This document shows, piece by piece, positions 23,305 through 35,078 of a DNA stretch of 64,000 nucleotides. This DNA comes from Ochotona curzoniae (Eukaryota; Chordata; Mammalia; Lagomorpha; Ochotonidae): contig NW_024467120.1 of NCBI RefSeq assembly GCF_017591425.1, positions 11,160,001-11,224,000 of the forward strand. Reading direction: 5' to 3'. The notes beneath the pieces are model-generated. The model had not been told where the DNA came from. It saw only the letters and a list, made by a program, of their open reading frames with translations, and did not search any database. The position numbers and the translations under genes were made by a program. The first letter of the stretch is position 1; the number at the start of each line of letters is the position of its first letter.

Positions 23305-23971
23305 AATTGGGTTAGTCATTTGCAGGATAAATGCCATTACCCTGGTATAAGTACTTTGTTATTTGTGGTAGGATACCTTGTTACTTGACTTTTCTTTGTT
23401 AATATGGCTTGGGAGCAGGAAGTTTCCTGCAGAGGCTGTAGTACTTTCTTGATAAGGTTGGTCTGAGGATTCTTGCAGGGAAGGCCTGGGGTTCAACACA
23501 TAGCAAATGTTACAGTTGGGTTGACATTTATTGATTGGCTTTCGAAAATCAATTAGAATTCACATGAAATCAATAGGATTGGCTGAGGATAATGATGATA
23601 CTGTGTCACAAAATACAGTGTGCTCACTAGATGATACCACTTGGTGTCACTTCCTGCTTCACTAATAAATCACTTCTGGGCACAGACTGTATTTAAAGGT
23701 TCTGGTGCAAGGAAACTTTTAAGTATTCATAGCTGAAACGAACTTGTTATGAGCTGAGAAATAGGGCAAATTTGGCATTTGGGGTAGGTCTTTTTCAGCA
23801 GCCCCAAGTAATAATTCTAAAGAGCAAAAGCAGAGACATAGAAGCTGATGAATAAGTATAGGCTGTATCTATTGCTTACAATTCCTATTTCTAAACAAGT
23901 GCAATATTACTTTAAATTATTGTATTGTTTTCAGAATTATGCCCTTCTTTAAGATAAAGCACTTACAGACT
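23305..23971. other. No feature recognised
   Basis: AT-rich, with no repeat or exon identified. TCAATTAGAATTC and ATCAATAGGATTGG around 23550 could be regulatory, but nothing specific supports this. Confidence 0.4.
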
Positions 23972-24268
23972 TATTTTTTAAAAATTTATTTGTTTTTATT
24001 GGAAAGGCAAATTTACAGAGAGAGGGAAATAGAGAAAGCTCCTCCATTTACTGATTCACTCCCCAAATGGCTGTAACACCTGGAGCTGAACCAATCTGAA
24101 GCCAGGAGCTGGGTGGGTGCAGGGTCCTAAGGCTTTGGGCCATCCTCAACTGCTTTCCCAGGCCACAAGATGGGAAGTAAAGTAGCTGGGATAGGAACTG
24201 GTTCCCATATGGGATTCCAGGGCCTACAAGACTAGGATTTAGCAATTCATCTATTGTGCAGGGCTCAT
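23972..24268 (-). mobile_element. CSINE
   Basis: AAATTTATTTGTTTTTATTGG, AAGGCAAATTTACAGAGAGAG, GATTCACTCCCCAAATGGC, and a head complement ending ATTGTGCAGGGCTC. Confidence 0.88.
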
Positions 24269-24531
24269 TTATAGATTTTTAAACAGCAATGTATACTCTG
24301 TGGTTCAGCAACTTTTTAATCTGTCATGTTTAAGACCAATAAGATGCAGGATTTAGAATTTCTGCTTGCTGGTATTTTGTTCAGTTAGGTGAGCCATTCA
24401 GGAGATGCATTTAGAGGAAGTTAAGAATCATGAGGTGAAGGAGGGGGAGACCAATTTTTGATGGTAGTGACTTATAGGGAAAAGGGCTGTGAACTTTATG
24501 ATTAGAGTGTAAATATTTTCATTGTAAAAAT

Positions 24532-24810
24532 GAGGCTTAACGGCACCATAGACATGGTAGGTTAAGCCTTTACCTGTTTCAGTGGCATCTCAAATGGGTG
24601 CCTGTTTGAGTTCTGGCTGCTTCACTTCGGATCCAGCCCCGATAACAGCATGGAAAAGCAGTGATGGATGGCCTAAGTGCTTGGGTCCCTCACCAACATG
24701 GAGACCTGGAGGAAGCTTTTGCCTTTGGTCTGGCCCAGATTCAGCAGTTGCTGCCATTTGGGAAGTGAAACAGTGGGTGGAAGATGTCTCTTTCTCTCTA
24801 ACACTGCCTT

Positions 24811-24853
<43 letters not shown>
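24532..24853 (+). mobile_element. CSINE with poly(A) and (TA)n tail
   Basis: The head ACCATAGACATGGTAGGTTAAGCC is an older form. The body AGACCTGGAGGAAGCTTTTGCC follows. The tail is a 16-A run that passes into an alternating TA tract at 24827-24853, a microsatellite grown from the SINE tail. Confidence 0.85.
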
Positions 24854-24857
<4 letters not shown>

Positions 24858-25606
24858 CGACCTCTGGGAGAAGAGCAAATATTCATACATTGGATGCAAT
24901 GGAGAATAATCATCAGATATGATAGGCCCCCTTTACTAGTGAGGAACGACTGCTTTGCCCTGGGTGTGAGTTGGCAAATGGACTTCATCATTATGAGCAT
25001 CTTTTGGAAGAAGGAAAACGAAGTGAACTGTGATGGAGGCAGTTTGTAAGGATGGAGGAGAGGCTTTTTGGATTGACGAGTGGAATGTGGGGACCCAGAC
25101 CTTCCTGAATGACTGGGTTGCAATGGAAGCTGTGCATTTACAATATGCCTTTGGGCATTCTAAGTGACTTCAAACCTTTTTGATATTGGAGAAGTCTTTG
25201 TTATTCATAGGCTGAAAAAGCTCACATTATTTGGGCTTCATTGTGCTCTAGAACTGCAGGAGTGAAAGGGCTGGAGAGGTTAAGAGACTGGGATTTTCCC
25301 TGGCCATGTCCACCTAGCTGAGACAGCTGAAGTTCTCTAAGGGACATAACCTTCATCTTGTATTAACCCACTTGTCTTCCTGCATAGTTAGCACAGAACA
25401 ATTGTTTTATCGATTTTTTCCACCCTTGGTTTCTCTACTTAATTATGGAAAACACCACCACTAACCTAGGATTAGCTGTACCAAGGAGGTTTCATCTTCT
25501 GTTTCACTGCCGGAAACCTGTGTGTCCATGATTGTGCAGATAACACACATCCAGTATTTCTCGGTATTGGGCACAGTGCCCCACACAGTGCTTTTCCCAC
25601 CCTGGA
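24854..25606. other. No feature recognised
   Basis: About 750 bp of unremarkable sequence between a SINE and a Tigger fossil. Confidence 0.45.
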
Positions 25607-25608
25607 TA

Positions 25609-25954
25609 CAGTTGGCTGTCTGTAGATGCAAATTCTGCACCCATAGATTGAACCAGCTGGGGATTGAAAAATATTTTCAGAAAAATCAGTTGCATCTGTA
25701 CTGAATGCTTGGTTTCCACTGTCATTTTTGAAATAGTATGTAGGGTATAAATTTCTTACATCGCATACTATGTTAGATATTGTACCTAGAGATTATTTAT
25801 TTAAGAAGATATACAGGAGCATGTGTGTAAGTAAAATGCCAAAACCTTGTCAGTTTACATAGGAGGTTTTGGTGTCTGGATTTTCGTATTCATGGTGAGT
25901 AGTTGGGGAATGGATCTGGGAGCCAGTCTCTGCAGATAATGAGGGATAATTGTG
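25609..25954 (+). mobile_element. MER2-like Tigger DNA transposon
   Basis: CAGTTGGCTGTCTGTAGATG, GATTGAACCAGCTGGGGATTG, AGTTGCATCTGTACTGAA, TTGTACCTAGAGATTATTT, TGGATTTTCGTATTCATGG and CTCTGCAGATAATGAGGG follow the MER2/Tigger consensus across its length. A TA precedes it at 25607-25608. This is a second, independent copy of the family at 19.7 kb. Confidence 0.8.
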
Positions 25955-26608
25955 CTTTCTCTACAAAATGGGGCAGTTTCATTTCAGAAGGCACAAGTGT
26001 GGCTTCTGTTTCTTGGAATGTGGAGGCCAACTTCAAAGGGATCTGCCTTGCATGTTTTCTTTAAATGTTTAAAAGCTATGTATGATCCATTATTCCTCCT
26101 ATCTTTTAAAAAAAATCTTGGAGTCACACTGGTTTTTGGAAGCATTAGAGGGCTCAGATTTTAGTCAGATTGGAAGTTGTTGATTGCTGCTTTTCTGCAG
26201 TCTCAAATGCAGTCATTGCTGGAGTTGGGTATCAGTGTTTTTATTGTCGACTGTAAAACATGAGTAATGGTGCTGGTAATGGCAGAGTCAGCACGAAAAG
26301 GAAGCGGCAGGGATTCCAGTCTGGCCCGGTGGGTAGAGCCAGCTAAGCAGGGGAAAGCAGGCTAGAGTTGGTGTGGGCCACAATGGTGAAGATTTCATCT
26401 GCCTGGCTCTCTGGGTGTAGGACTCACAGTAATTACAAGAGGCATGCAGGATCAGCAGAATGCACTGTAGGAATTAAGAATCAGCAAGCAGACAGTGAGC
26501 TTCCTGCGTGGGAAGAAACCCTGTGTGACATTGGCCAGAGGTGCTGAGAAGCCCTTTGCTCAGTCATTAAGCAGATGACTGGTTCCTAAGATTTTTCTGC
26601 TGGCAATT
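25955..26608. other. No feature recognised
   Basis: Unremarkable sequence with no repeat or exon identified. Confidence 0.45.
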
Positions 26609-26878
26609 CTCCACTTTTTTGTAAAATTGGAAATGCAGATTTACAGAGAGGAGAGAAGAGATGGGCTACAAGTGCTGGAGCCATGCCTGTCTGAAGGCAG
26701 GAGTTAGGAATTTCTCCCAGGTTTCCAACATGGGTCCAGGGTCCCCGGGCTTTGGGCCATCCTTTACTGCTTTCCCAGCCTGCAAGCAAGAGCTGGATGG
26801 GAAGTGGAGTTGTTGGGATATGAACCAGTCCCCAAATAGGATGCCGGAATTTGCAGGGGGAGGACAATTCTCCACTTT
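26609..26878 (-). mobile_element. CSINE
   Basis: AAATTGGAAATGCAGATTTACAG, GAGTTAGGAATTTCTCCCAGG, GGGCTTTGGGCCATCC and AAGTGGAGTTGTTGGGATATG are present. The head complement is degraded near 26865. Confidence 0.85.
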
Positions 26879-27025
26879 AAAAGTTAGAGTACTATAAACA
26901 TCATCTAAATTTCTGAGCTATGTTATGAACTTCTTTCTAGAATGAGTCATTGGTTTAGGCAACTCACTGCCCTTTCCTTATTGAAAATTCTCATTCTTTA
27001 GGGCTTTAATGACTGGTTACTAACA

Positions 27026-27167
27026 CAGGTGGAACATCCCTAATCTGAAAATCAGAAACCTGAAATATCCTCAAGTCTGAAATTTTTTGAATGCCCACAA
27101 GATAGTCACAAATGGAAAATTTTATAACATGAGACTTTGCTTCCTGCATATCACTATTAAAAATATT
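27026..27167 (+). mobile_element. Tigger-type DNA transposon fossil, left part
   Basis: CAGGTGGAACATCCCTAATC, GAAAATCAGAAACCTGAAAT and ATTAAAAATATTGCA match a common Tigger-group element whose terminus reads CAGGTTGAGCATCCCTAATCTGAAAATC. It resumes at 27755 after two SINEs. Confidence 0.8.
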
Positions 27168-27413
27168 GCAGGAGCCAGTGTTGTGGTGCCATGGCTTAAA
27201 GCTATCATGCTGGCATCCTAAATGAGTGCTGGTTCGTTTCCTGGCGGCTCCACTTCCAGTGCAGCTCCCTGCTAATGGGCCTGGGAAGGAAGCACATCAT
27301 GGCCTAAAGTGCTCCTGGGAGCCCTGCTGGAAGCCCCTGGCCTCAGTACATCATCACCTGGGAAGTGAACCAGCGGATGTATCTGTCTTTCCCTCCCTCT
27401 TTCTGTGACCTTT
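27168..27413 (+). mobile_element. CSINE, plus member of inverted pair
   Basis: The head GAGCCAGTGTTGTGGTGCC is followed by GTTCGTTTCCTGGCGGC, CAGCTCCCTGCTAATGG and GGGAAGTGAACCAGCGGATG. Its 3' end abuts a minus-strand CSINE about 10-15 bp later. Confidence 0.85.
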
Positions 27414-27423
27414 TTGTTGTTGT

Positions 27424-27752
27424 TATTGTTGTTTATTTTATTTTTATTGGAAAGTCAGATTTACAGAGAGAAGGAGAGATCTTCCATCCACTGGCTCACT
27501 CCCTAAGTAGCCGCAACAGTTAGAGCTGAGCCAATTTGAATCCAGGAGCTAGGAAATTCTTTCCGGTCTCCCATGTGAGTGCATGGGTGCCAGGTCCCAA
27601 GGCTTTGGGCCGTCTTCTACTGCTTTCCCAGGCCACAGGCAGGAAACTGGAAGGGAAGTGGAGCAGACAGGATGCGAACCAGCACCTGTATGGGAACCCA
27701 GTAGTGCAAGGTGAAGAGGAATTTAGCTGCTGGGCTATGGAGCCAGGTCCAT
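27424..27752 (-). mobile_element. CSINE, minus member of inverted pair
   Basis: TTTATTTTTATTGGAAAGTCAGATTTACAG, CACTCCCTAAGTAGCCGCAAC, GGGCCGTCTTC and a head complement ending GAGCCAGGTCC. Tail faces tail with the copy at 27168. Confidence 0.92.
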
Positions 27753-27754
27753 TG

Positions 27755-27963
27755 TGACTGTTTTAAATTAGTAAATCAAGCATAGTGTAAAACTACCTTC
27801 AGGTTTTATGTATAAAGTACGTATGAAACCTAAATGTCTTGTGTTTAGACTTGGGAAATATTGGTTAAATATTTCATTATGTATAAACAAATATTTCAAA
27901 ATTCAGAAATGTTCAAAATTTAGATTACTTTGAATTTCAGCATTTCAGAGATCCCCAACCTAT
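27755..27963 (+). mobile_element. Tigger-type DNA transposon fossil, right part
   Basis: CATAGTGTAAAACTACCTTCAGG, TTGTGTTTAGACTTGGG, TTTCATTATGTATAAAC, CATTTCAGAGATCCCCAACC continue the element started at 27026, ending in the inverted terminal repeat. Confidence 0.8.
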
Positions 27964-29709
27964 ATGGTGGTAGGTCTGTCATCAAGTTTCTCTTAAAGCT
28001 CTGTAATATACCTGTTATTGGTATCAGTTGGAATTTTCTAAGCAGGTTTTCTTAGATTTTTTTTTTTTCATTTTGAAAGAAACAACGTAGAAAACTTTAG
28101 AAAAGTCACATTTTCTGACTCATAACATTTTTGAATGTGCAGAAGAGCTTTTTGCGTTGGTTCTATAATTTGATTTCAAAATGAGAAAATATATATGGTA
28201 AGTAATTTGGAGGCAACAGCTTATACTTTGCATAGAATAATATTTTTATTGATATTCATCAGCTATTCACAGATACTTCATTAGTAAGTCACTGCTGTCT
28301 TTGTATTGGGGTAAGTGGCTGGTGGGTTTACCATTAGGCTTTAATAGTTTAAGCTATCACTGGTGGAGACCCTGGGGGCCACCTGCTGTTGGGCCTCAGG
28401 TCTGCATCCTTCTGTCTCTTGCAGCTGACTATTGCTATTGCGTTCTTATTGAAGTTGATGGGGGAGGCTGAGCTGGAGTTTGAGTTTCCCCATCAATGGT
28501 CCTGTCAGGAATCAGTGGAGCTTTCCTGTCCAGCACTTACTAGCTACGTGAAGCTGTTTGTGTGTGTAACCACTCCATCAGAGTGAGATAGAGTTAAGTT
28601 TGTAAGGCAAAATTTCCTTAATTTACTGTTCTCATAGCAAAGACTTGTGGAGTCGTGTCAGGCTTGTAGCCACCACGTTACGCAGCAGTGCAGGTTCTGT
28701 TGGACACTGGTGTCTGTGGAAGAGTCATGCTGACCTCAAGCGCACAGCTAGCCAGTGCAGAAGCAGGAATTTGGGCAGGGCTAACAAGTTTCCCTTTTTA
28801 TTTCATGACGCTTTCTATTTAGGCCTCACAACTTCAGCTTTTGACCCTGGTGTACCTGCATCCTTCTTTCAAACCATCTGACTCAGTAAGAGAAATTAGT
28901 TCTAACTGCATAATAGTTTTACAAATATTTGTGACTCGTCTCATGCAGGTTTCTGTGTATGCATGGATATTTATGTATTTCCCACATGTGGAGTGTTGGT
29001 GTTACAGTAGGTGTAGTGTGTGGCTGACCCTGGTCTACTCTGTGTGAGGCCCTTCTCTCATATTATAGGGTCTAGAATTGCATGTTTTTTGAGTTGGGGT
29101 GACTTTTGAAGATAACCCGTTGAACCTGCCGCATATATGTAATATCCCTAGCAAGGCTGTTGGAAATCAGAGCTCTGCCTTGGGAAAGGCTTCAGATCTT
29201 TCCAGAGCTTCTCATTGATCATGGGGTTTTCTCTTAATCCAGCCTAAAGGTTCTCTTCTATGAATTCTACACACTGGTCTCCTCTGGCACATGCAGCCTT
29301 GCTGATATTTGAAGTCTGTTTTCCTGCCACCCCTATGTTTTCTTTCTTATATGCTAAGCAGACCTAGTTCCATCAGCTTTTCTTGGTATGACATGTTTTG
29401 CAAACCCCACCACCTTGCTTGCCTGCCTGAGTTGGCTCCAGGGGACGGCTTAGATCTTTGTGATTGAAAGTTCTACCTTTCATCTGAATGTATGGCTAGA
29501 TGTATTTGGAAAACAGCAGTATAGCTTTCTGGATGGAAGAAAAATGGCGAATAATATCCACATGTTGGAAATATATTGATTTAATTTTCTTTGGTGAGAA
29601 GTAATAGAGTCTGTAATAAATGTAATTAGAAAATAACCAGTGCATCTTTTTTCAATCACTACGAGCATTCCAAAAAGCAGTATTTCTGATTTCTCTTCCT
29701 TTCTCCTTT
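27964..29709. other. Unique-looking noncoding stretch
   Basis: About 1.75 kb without a recognised repeat or exon. T runs occur near 28058-28069. Confidence 0.45.
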
Positions 29710-30042
29710 TTAAAAAGATTAATTGATTAATTAATTAATTAATTAAATTGGAAAGTTAGGTTTACAGAGAGGAGGAGAGACAGGAAGATCTTCCGTGTGC
29801 TGATTCACTCCCCAAGCAGCCTCAAAGACCTGAGCTGAACTGATCCGAAGCTAGGAGCCAGGAGCTTCTTCTGGGTCTCCCATGTGGGTGCAGGGTCCCC
29901 AGGCTGTCCTTGACTGCTTTCCCAGGTCACAGGCAGGGAGCTATAAGGGAAACGCAGCTGCTGGGATTAGAACTGGCACCCATATGGGACCATCGGTACG
30001 TGCAAGGTAAGGACATTAGCTACCAGACTACCATGCTGGGAC
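29710..30042 (-). mobile_element. CSINE, young type, with (TTAA)n in its tail
   Basis: AAAAAGATTAATTGATTAATTAATTAA marks an expanded tail. The body GATTCACTCCCCAAGCAGCC and the B-box complement GGATTAGAACTGG follow, and the head complement ends ACCATGCTGGGACC. CTTCCTTTCTCC and CCTCCTTTCTCC flank it as probable target-site duplications. Confidence 0.93.
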
Positions 30043-30271
30043 CTCCTTTCTCCCTTCTTTTGTTCTCATCCTATCCACTCAGCCATCCTTGTGTGCCTGA
30101 TGCTTGTCAGTGACCGTGGCACATTCTTTTCTGTGGAAACAGTCATTGAACAACTGAGTTGATTTTTCTGGCCATTGGAGATGTGAAGTGGAACACTGTT
30201 CAGTGTTTTCATAATTTACTAACCATAAGATCTTCAGGGCATTTTCCATTCTGTTTTGGATTGTGCAGATG

Positions 30272-30296
30272 TTTTTTTTTTTTTTTTTTTTTTTTA
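30272..30296. repeat. Poly(T) run, about 25 T
   Basis: An isolated T homopolymer not obviously attached to a SINE tail, about 20 bp upstream of a plus-strand old CSINE. Confidence 0.9.
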
Positions 30297-30312
30297 AAGC
30301 TTAGAATGAGTA

Positions 30313-30560
30313 TAGTAAAGGTTTGCTGTTGTGGCATAGAGGGTTAAGCTGCCAGCTCCCTCCTAATGCCCCTGGGAAGGCAATTGGCCCAAGCAGTTGA
30401 TCCCTGTACCCGTGTGGGAAACGCAGATAAAATTCCTGGTTTCACTTGGCCTAGCCCTAAAGATGTGTGGCCATTTATGGAGTGAACCATTCTCTCTCTA
30501 TTTTTCTTCTTGGTAACTTGCCCTCTCGAATCAGTCTTCAAAAAAGAAAAAAAAAAAAAA
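30313..30560 (+). mobile_element. CSINE, old copy
   Basis: TTGCTGTTGTGGCATAGAGGGTTAAGCTGCC gives the head, TGCCCCTGGGAAGGCAATTGG the body, and an interrupted A run at 30541-30566 the tail. Part of the head is deleted. Confidence 0.8.
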
Positions 30561-30979
30561 CAAAAAAGCAGGAAGAAGAGTGAGAAAACATAGTAGGCAA
30601 AGATGATTTTTGCTGTTATGAATGAATAATACATTACTAGAGAGTTAGTATGTTTGGTCTTCCATGCTCATTTTCCTTTTTTTTTTTTTTTTTTGGTATA
30701 TATCTCTATTGCATTGTTCGCTATAGTATTATAAAATTGTTCAGCATATAATATAAAAAAGTCAAAGAACTGTTAGAGTTGAGCTGCCCATCATACCACT
30801 ACCTAGTTTAGTTGCTTCTGGTTTACTGGCTTTATCACATGCTTCTCTTTGCTTCTGTCCTCCAATGTTTACATATGTTTGTGGAGGAAAATGCATGGTA
30901 GTTGTTTTCCTTGGGAAATGGAGTCCTTCCCACCATAGTTTTGTTTATCTTCCCAGCAGTGATAATGATGGTTATGGTG
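30561..30979. other. No feature recognised
   Basis: A T run of about 16 lies near 30678-30694. No gene or identifiable repeat. Confidence 0.45.
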
Positions 30980-31110
30980 ATGACATAGCATCTAGCACAG
31001 AGCACGCTACTATTAACTCATTTAATCTTCATGACTACAGGAGATAAGTACTGTCATTAATCTCTATTTTACAGAAGAGGAAACTGTGGCACCAAAGTGT
31101 TAAGTGATCA
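30980..31110 (-). mobile_element. MIR
   Basis: ATTAACTCATTTAATCTTCATGAC followed by CTCTATTTTACAGAAGAGG and AAACTGTGGCACC is a clear reverse-complement MIR core. Confidence 0.85.
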
Positions 31111-31159
31111 GTGGTAATCAGGGAGGGGCAGAGAAATCTGGTGATCACTTGAGCGAGCC

Positions 31160-31480
31160 TTGATGTATGTGTTCACATGTTTGTTTATTTTCATCAACCT
31201 GAACATCAGGGCATCAGAGAGAGAACCAGAATGAGAGATGGAGAGAGATATCATCCATCCACTGGTTTATTTCTCACATACCTACAGTGGGCAGTAAAGC
31301 CAGTTAAGGAGCATGAAACTCAGTGCAGGCGGTAGGGATTCTAAGCACTTCAACCATCACTTGCTGTCTTGTTCAGTGCTTCCATAGGAAGCTGGAGCTG
31401 AAGTGGATTAGCTAAGACTCCAACAGGGAGTCCAGAAAGGGTTGTAGGCATCTCAAGAGGCAGCTTAGCCTACACCCATG
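31160..31480 (-). mobile_element. CSINE, diverged old copy
   Basis: GTTTGTTTATTTTCATC, AGAGAGATATCATCCATCCACTGG, ATAGGAAGCTGGAGCTGAAG and a degraded head complement near 31460 keep C-repeat order. A GT run at 31494-31509 follows. Confidence 0.55.
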
Positions 31481-31679
31481 CCCTTGTGCTTGTGTTTGTG
31501 TGTGTGTGTTTAAATCTGTAGACTTGATGGGAAAAGGTATGAGGATGCCATTTTGGATAACATCCTCTGTGCCTCTGTTACCACAAGGACTGGGATTATT
31601 CAGGCTTGGAGTTGTGGTCTCTCTTCTGGAGGCAGTTAATGGTCAGAGCTACTGGGAGTTGCTGGTGGGGAGGAATGGT

Positions 31680-32000
31680 TTTTTTTTTTTAAGGATTTAT
31701 TTGTTTATCATTGGCAAAGCACATTTTCAGAGAGAATGAGAAACAGAGAGAAAGATCTTGTGTCCAGTGATTTACTCCCCAAGTACCTTATGAACTGATC
31801 TGAAACCACGAGCCAGGAGCTTCTTCTGGGTCTCCCACATGTGTGCAGGGTTCCAAGGTTTTGGGCTGTCTGCCACTGCTTTCCCAGGTCACAAGCAGGG
31901 AGCTGGATGGAAAGTGCAATAGCCGGTACACAAACTGGTGCCATATGGGATTCTGGCACGTAAAAGACAAGGATTAGCCATTGAGCCATTACGCTGGCCC
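31680..32000 (-). mobile_element. CSINE
   Basis: T run, AAGGATTTATTTGTTTATCATTGGC, GATTTACTCCCCAAGTACC, GGGAGCTGGATGGAAAGTGC and a head complement ending ATTACGCTGGCCCC. Confidence 0.9.
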
Positions 32001-32350
32001 CTGGATGGATGTTTCAATGGAAATGATTTTACTGGAGTAGTTAGAAATGAAAGTTCTCAATAAAGGAAAATCTGATTTTACTTATGAAGAAAACTGTATA
32101 CATACTGTTGCTAAGATTGGGTGTTTGTGTGAAGATGAATTGTAGCAAATGAGCCCATGTGTTTGGAAGGGTCTTTGTATATGCAGATTTTTTTTTTTTT
32201 TTCTGTAGCAGAGGAAAGCAATTTTGGGGAAATGCATACAGGTATTGTTTACTTTCATCATAATGTATATTCTGATTCATGTTAGTGTTTAGGGACTGTA
32301 TCTGATTACATTTCACAAGCCATCTTACTACTTTAAAAATACTATCCCCA
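32001..32350. other. No feature recognised
   Basis: AT-rich with a T run near 32189-32202. Confidence 0.45.
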
Positions 32351-32656
32351 GGTCTGGCATGGTAGCCTAGTAGCTGGGGTCCTTGCCTTGCATGCACTGG
32401 AATCCCATATGGGTGCTGGCTCTAATCCCGGCTACTCTTTTTCCCATCCAGCTCCTGGCCTTTGGCCTGGGAAATCAGTAAAGGATGGTCCAAACACTTG
32501 GGACCCAGTACCTGTGAGGGGGACCTGGAAGAAGCTCCTGGTTCCTGGCTTTGGATCAGCTCAACTTGGCTGTTGTGGCCACTTGGGGATTGAACCAGTG
32601 GAAGGATAATTCTCTCAGTAATCTCTCTGTATATCTGCTGTTCCAATTAAAATACA
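32351..32656 (+). mobile_element. CSINE, young type
   Basis: The head GGTCTGGCATGGTAGCCTAGTAGCTGGGG, the body GGCCTGGGAAATCAGTAAAGG and a tail ending GTTCCAATTAAAATACATAC. Confidence 0.93.
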
Positions 32657-32902
32657 TACATACTGTCTGTATCATGTGATAATTAAATTATCTGGGGGTC
32701 TGGAGTTGCCCAGGGGACTCCTGAAAATGTGTGGATGGCTCTTCAACGCTTTGCTGACCCCCGGCTCACTGTCTGAAGAATATTTGTTTTTGGGATGGGA
32801 CCATCATCAATGGATAAAGGGAAAGAGTGCAGAAACAAGCAACCACTGTGATGGAATGGATCAACATTGATTGAACAAGAGAGTCAAGGCTTTGCACATT
32901 AG

Positions 32903-33182
32903 GAACAAGGTGGGGCAGACTTTCTGCGTTCTGCACTGAAGTACCGGGGTTTGAGGTCCAACTCAGACTCCCAACTACAGCTTTCTGCTAATGTGAACTT
33001 TGGGAGAAAGTAGTCAAGGACTCCAGAAATTGGATCCCTACCACCTGTGTGGGAGATGCGGCTAGAGTTCCCAGCTCCTGGTTTGTTGAGCCCAGACCCA
33101 GAGATTGTGGATATTTGGGGAGTGAATCAGCAGATGCAAGCTTGCTCTGTGTTTGATGTTTGAAAAAAGTAAATAAATAAGC
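32903..33182 (+). mobile_element. CSINE, old copy
   Basis: AGGTCCAACTCAGACTCCC (B-box region), GGGAGATGCGGCTAGAGTTCC, GGGGAGTGAATCAGCAGATGC and a tail ending AAGTAAATAAATAAGC. The head is degraded. Confidence 0.75.
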
Positions 33183-33872
33183 AAACAAGTACTCTTTAAG
33201 AAAAGAACAAAGTCATCCTCCGTGAGCAATGGTTAGCATAGCATTACTGAACATTTGGAAACTTTTTATTCTATGCTCACCGACTTCTTAAATTAAAAAA
33301 GAAATCCAAATTCAACTGTGTGTACTTGACCTTTACAGTGACATGCTGTGAATATGCCTGAGATAGTTCACTGAGGAAGACATCTTCTGGTAGAAAAGGA
33401 GAGGTGATAAAAGGTGGTTGATGATGTAATTTTCATTTATTTTTCCTGTTGGGAATTTTGAAAACTAATGCTGCTTTCTAAAATGGCCTTCTGTTTATAT
33501 ATGAGTAAATCATAATGTGTTTTGGGGCCCTCTTGAGTGATCATTCGTATCTTGCTATTTGCTTTTTGAATTAGTGACCTGCGTAAGCTTTGCGGGTCAC
33601 CCTTATTAGCATTGCTCTGCTGTTGCTGTGATGGATGATGCTTTTACAGGAGGACTGGAGGGAACACGGAAATTGCATTTGTCTTCCTGTGGAGGTAAGA
33701 GGTGAGCACGTGCCGGCTGGTTTCCAGCTGGGTGGTAGAGCGGGGTCTATTTGTGTGTTGGTAGACCTCCTGATGCCACCGTGCCCATATGCCACACATT
33801 CCAAGCACCACTCTTTGCTCCTGCCTCTTCTTCCCGGTGATCCCTGCACTGCCATTATTTCTCAGCTCAAGG

Positions 33873-33874
<2 letters not shown>
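33183..33874. other. No feature recognised
   Basis: Frames of about 90-110 codons here run into the CA repeat and are not credible. No identified repeat. Confidence 0.45.
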
Positions 33875-33917
<43 letters not shown>

Positions 33918-33932
33918 TCACTCACTCACTCA
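33875..33932. repeat. (CA)n(CTCA)n microsatellite
   Basis: About 19 CA dinucleotides are followed by five CTCA units, a compound microsatellite. Confidence 0.97.
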
Positions 33933-34784
33933 TTTTGTTACTTGAGATCCTTCCCCCTCTAGGTATGTGAAAATACTGAGCAGATTTATTTTGACAGCTG
34001 TGCCTGGAGGGCTTGCCCTGTTTCTTTCCAGGATGATTTAAAATTATCTACTTTATCATATTATAAGCCACAACATTCTAAACAACATACTTAAAGTTAA
34101 TAGAAGAATTATCACACTGCTTTCAAAAATCCTCTTTGGGTTGCAGAATTATATAGCTAAAAGAGATCATCAGCAGAAGCAAAATTATCCTGGGAAAATA
34201 GATAAAAACCTAATGTCCCAGGATGGGCTCACTGACTTCTGGCAATTTGGTCTGTTTTTAGTGTTATTCTTTGCTGTCAGGAAGTCCCTTACCCCAGAAA
34301 ATGGGCTTAGAGGGGGCATGTGGTCCAATGAGGAATGTGAGTTCAGACACAATTGGGATGAGAGCTCACTTCCTCTGATTACCAGTCTCGTGTTCTCTCC
34401 ATCACTTGGAGCCGTTTGGTTTAGCTATCTTGTCTAAGCAGCTGGTGAACAGTTCTGTGTGTCCCCTGGCTGATCGGAGAGATTGTGAGGAATTGCTTAC
34501 CCAGGAAGCACTTCAGGGAGCTGGGGTTCCTGAGGATGAAGATGCTGCCTGGGCACCAGAAGGGGATGCTCCAAAACTGGGTTTGCAGCCTGACTGTGGC
34601 TAGGAACCGTGGAGCCTTAAGCATCCTGAAGTTTTTTCTTACTTTTATGATTTAGGGCTTCTGTTTCAGAATCAAATTCTTGTTTTCACATCTCCTCCAG
34701 AACCTTCTTGAAAGGTGGGCAGTTGGTGTGTGTCCCGTGTACTGAGGCCTGTACAGGGAGGTGGTCAGAGCAAGATACTCCTTA
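33933..34784. other. No feature recognised
   Basis: About 850 bp without a gene or recognised repeat. Confidence 0.45.
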
Positions 34785-35078
34785 ATAAATATTTTTATTT
34801 ATGTGAATGACAGAGAACGAAGGATAATGGGAGAGATTAATTTTTCCATCTGCTGATTTACTCCTCAAGTAGCTGCAGCTGCCAGGGTGAGGCCAGGCTG
34901 AAGCAAGGATACAATAACTCTATCCAGATCTACTACATGGTGGTGGGGTGAGCCTAGCGCTTCTCCTGTTTTCCCATACACATGAGCAGGGATCCGGATG
35001 GAAAGTGGAGCCACTGGGGCTCAAACCCATGTATATCACAGTTGGCAGATTAATTTATAGAGCCACAATACTGGGCCC
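34785..35078 (-). mobile_element. CSINE, old copy
   Basis: AAATATTTTTATTTATGTGAATG, CATCTGCTGATTTACTCCTC, GGATGGAAAGTGGAGCCACTGG and a head complement ending ACAATACTGGGCCC. Confidence 0.8.
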
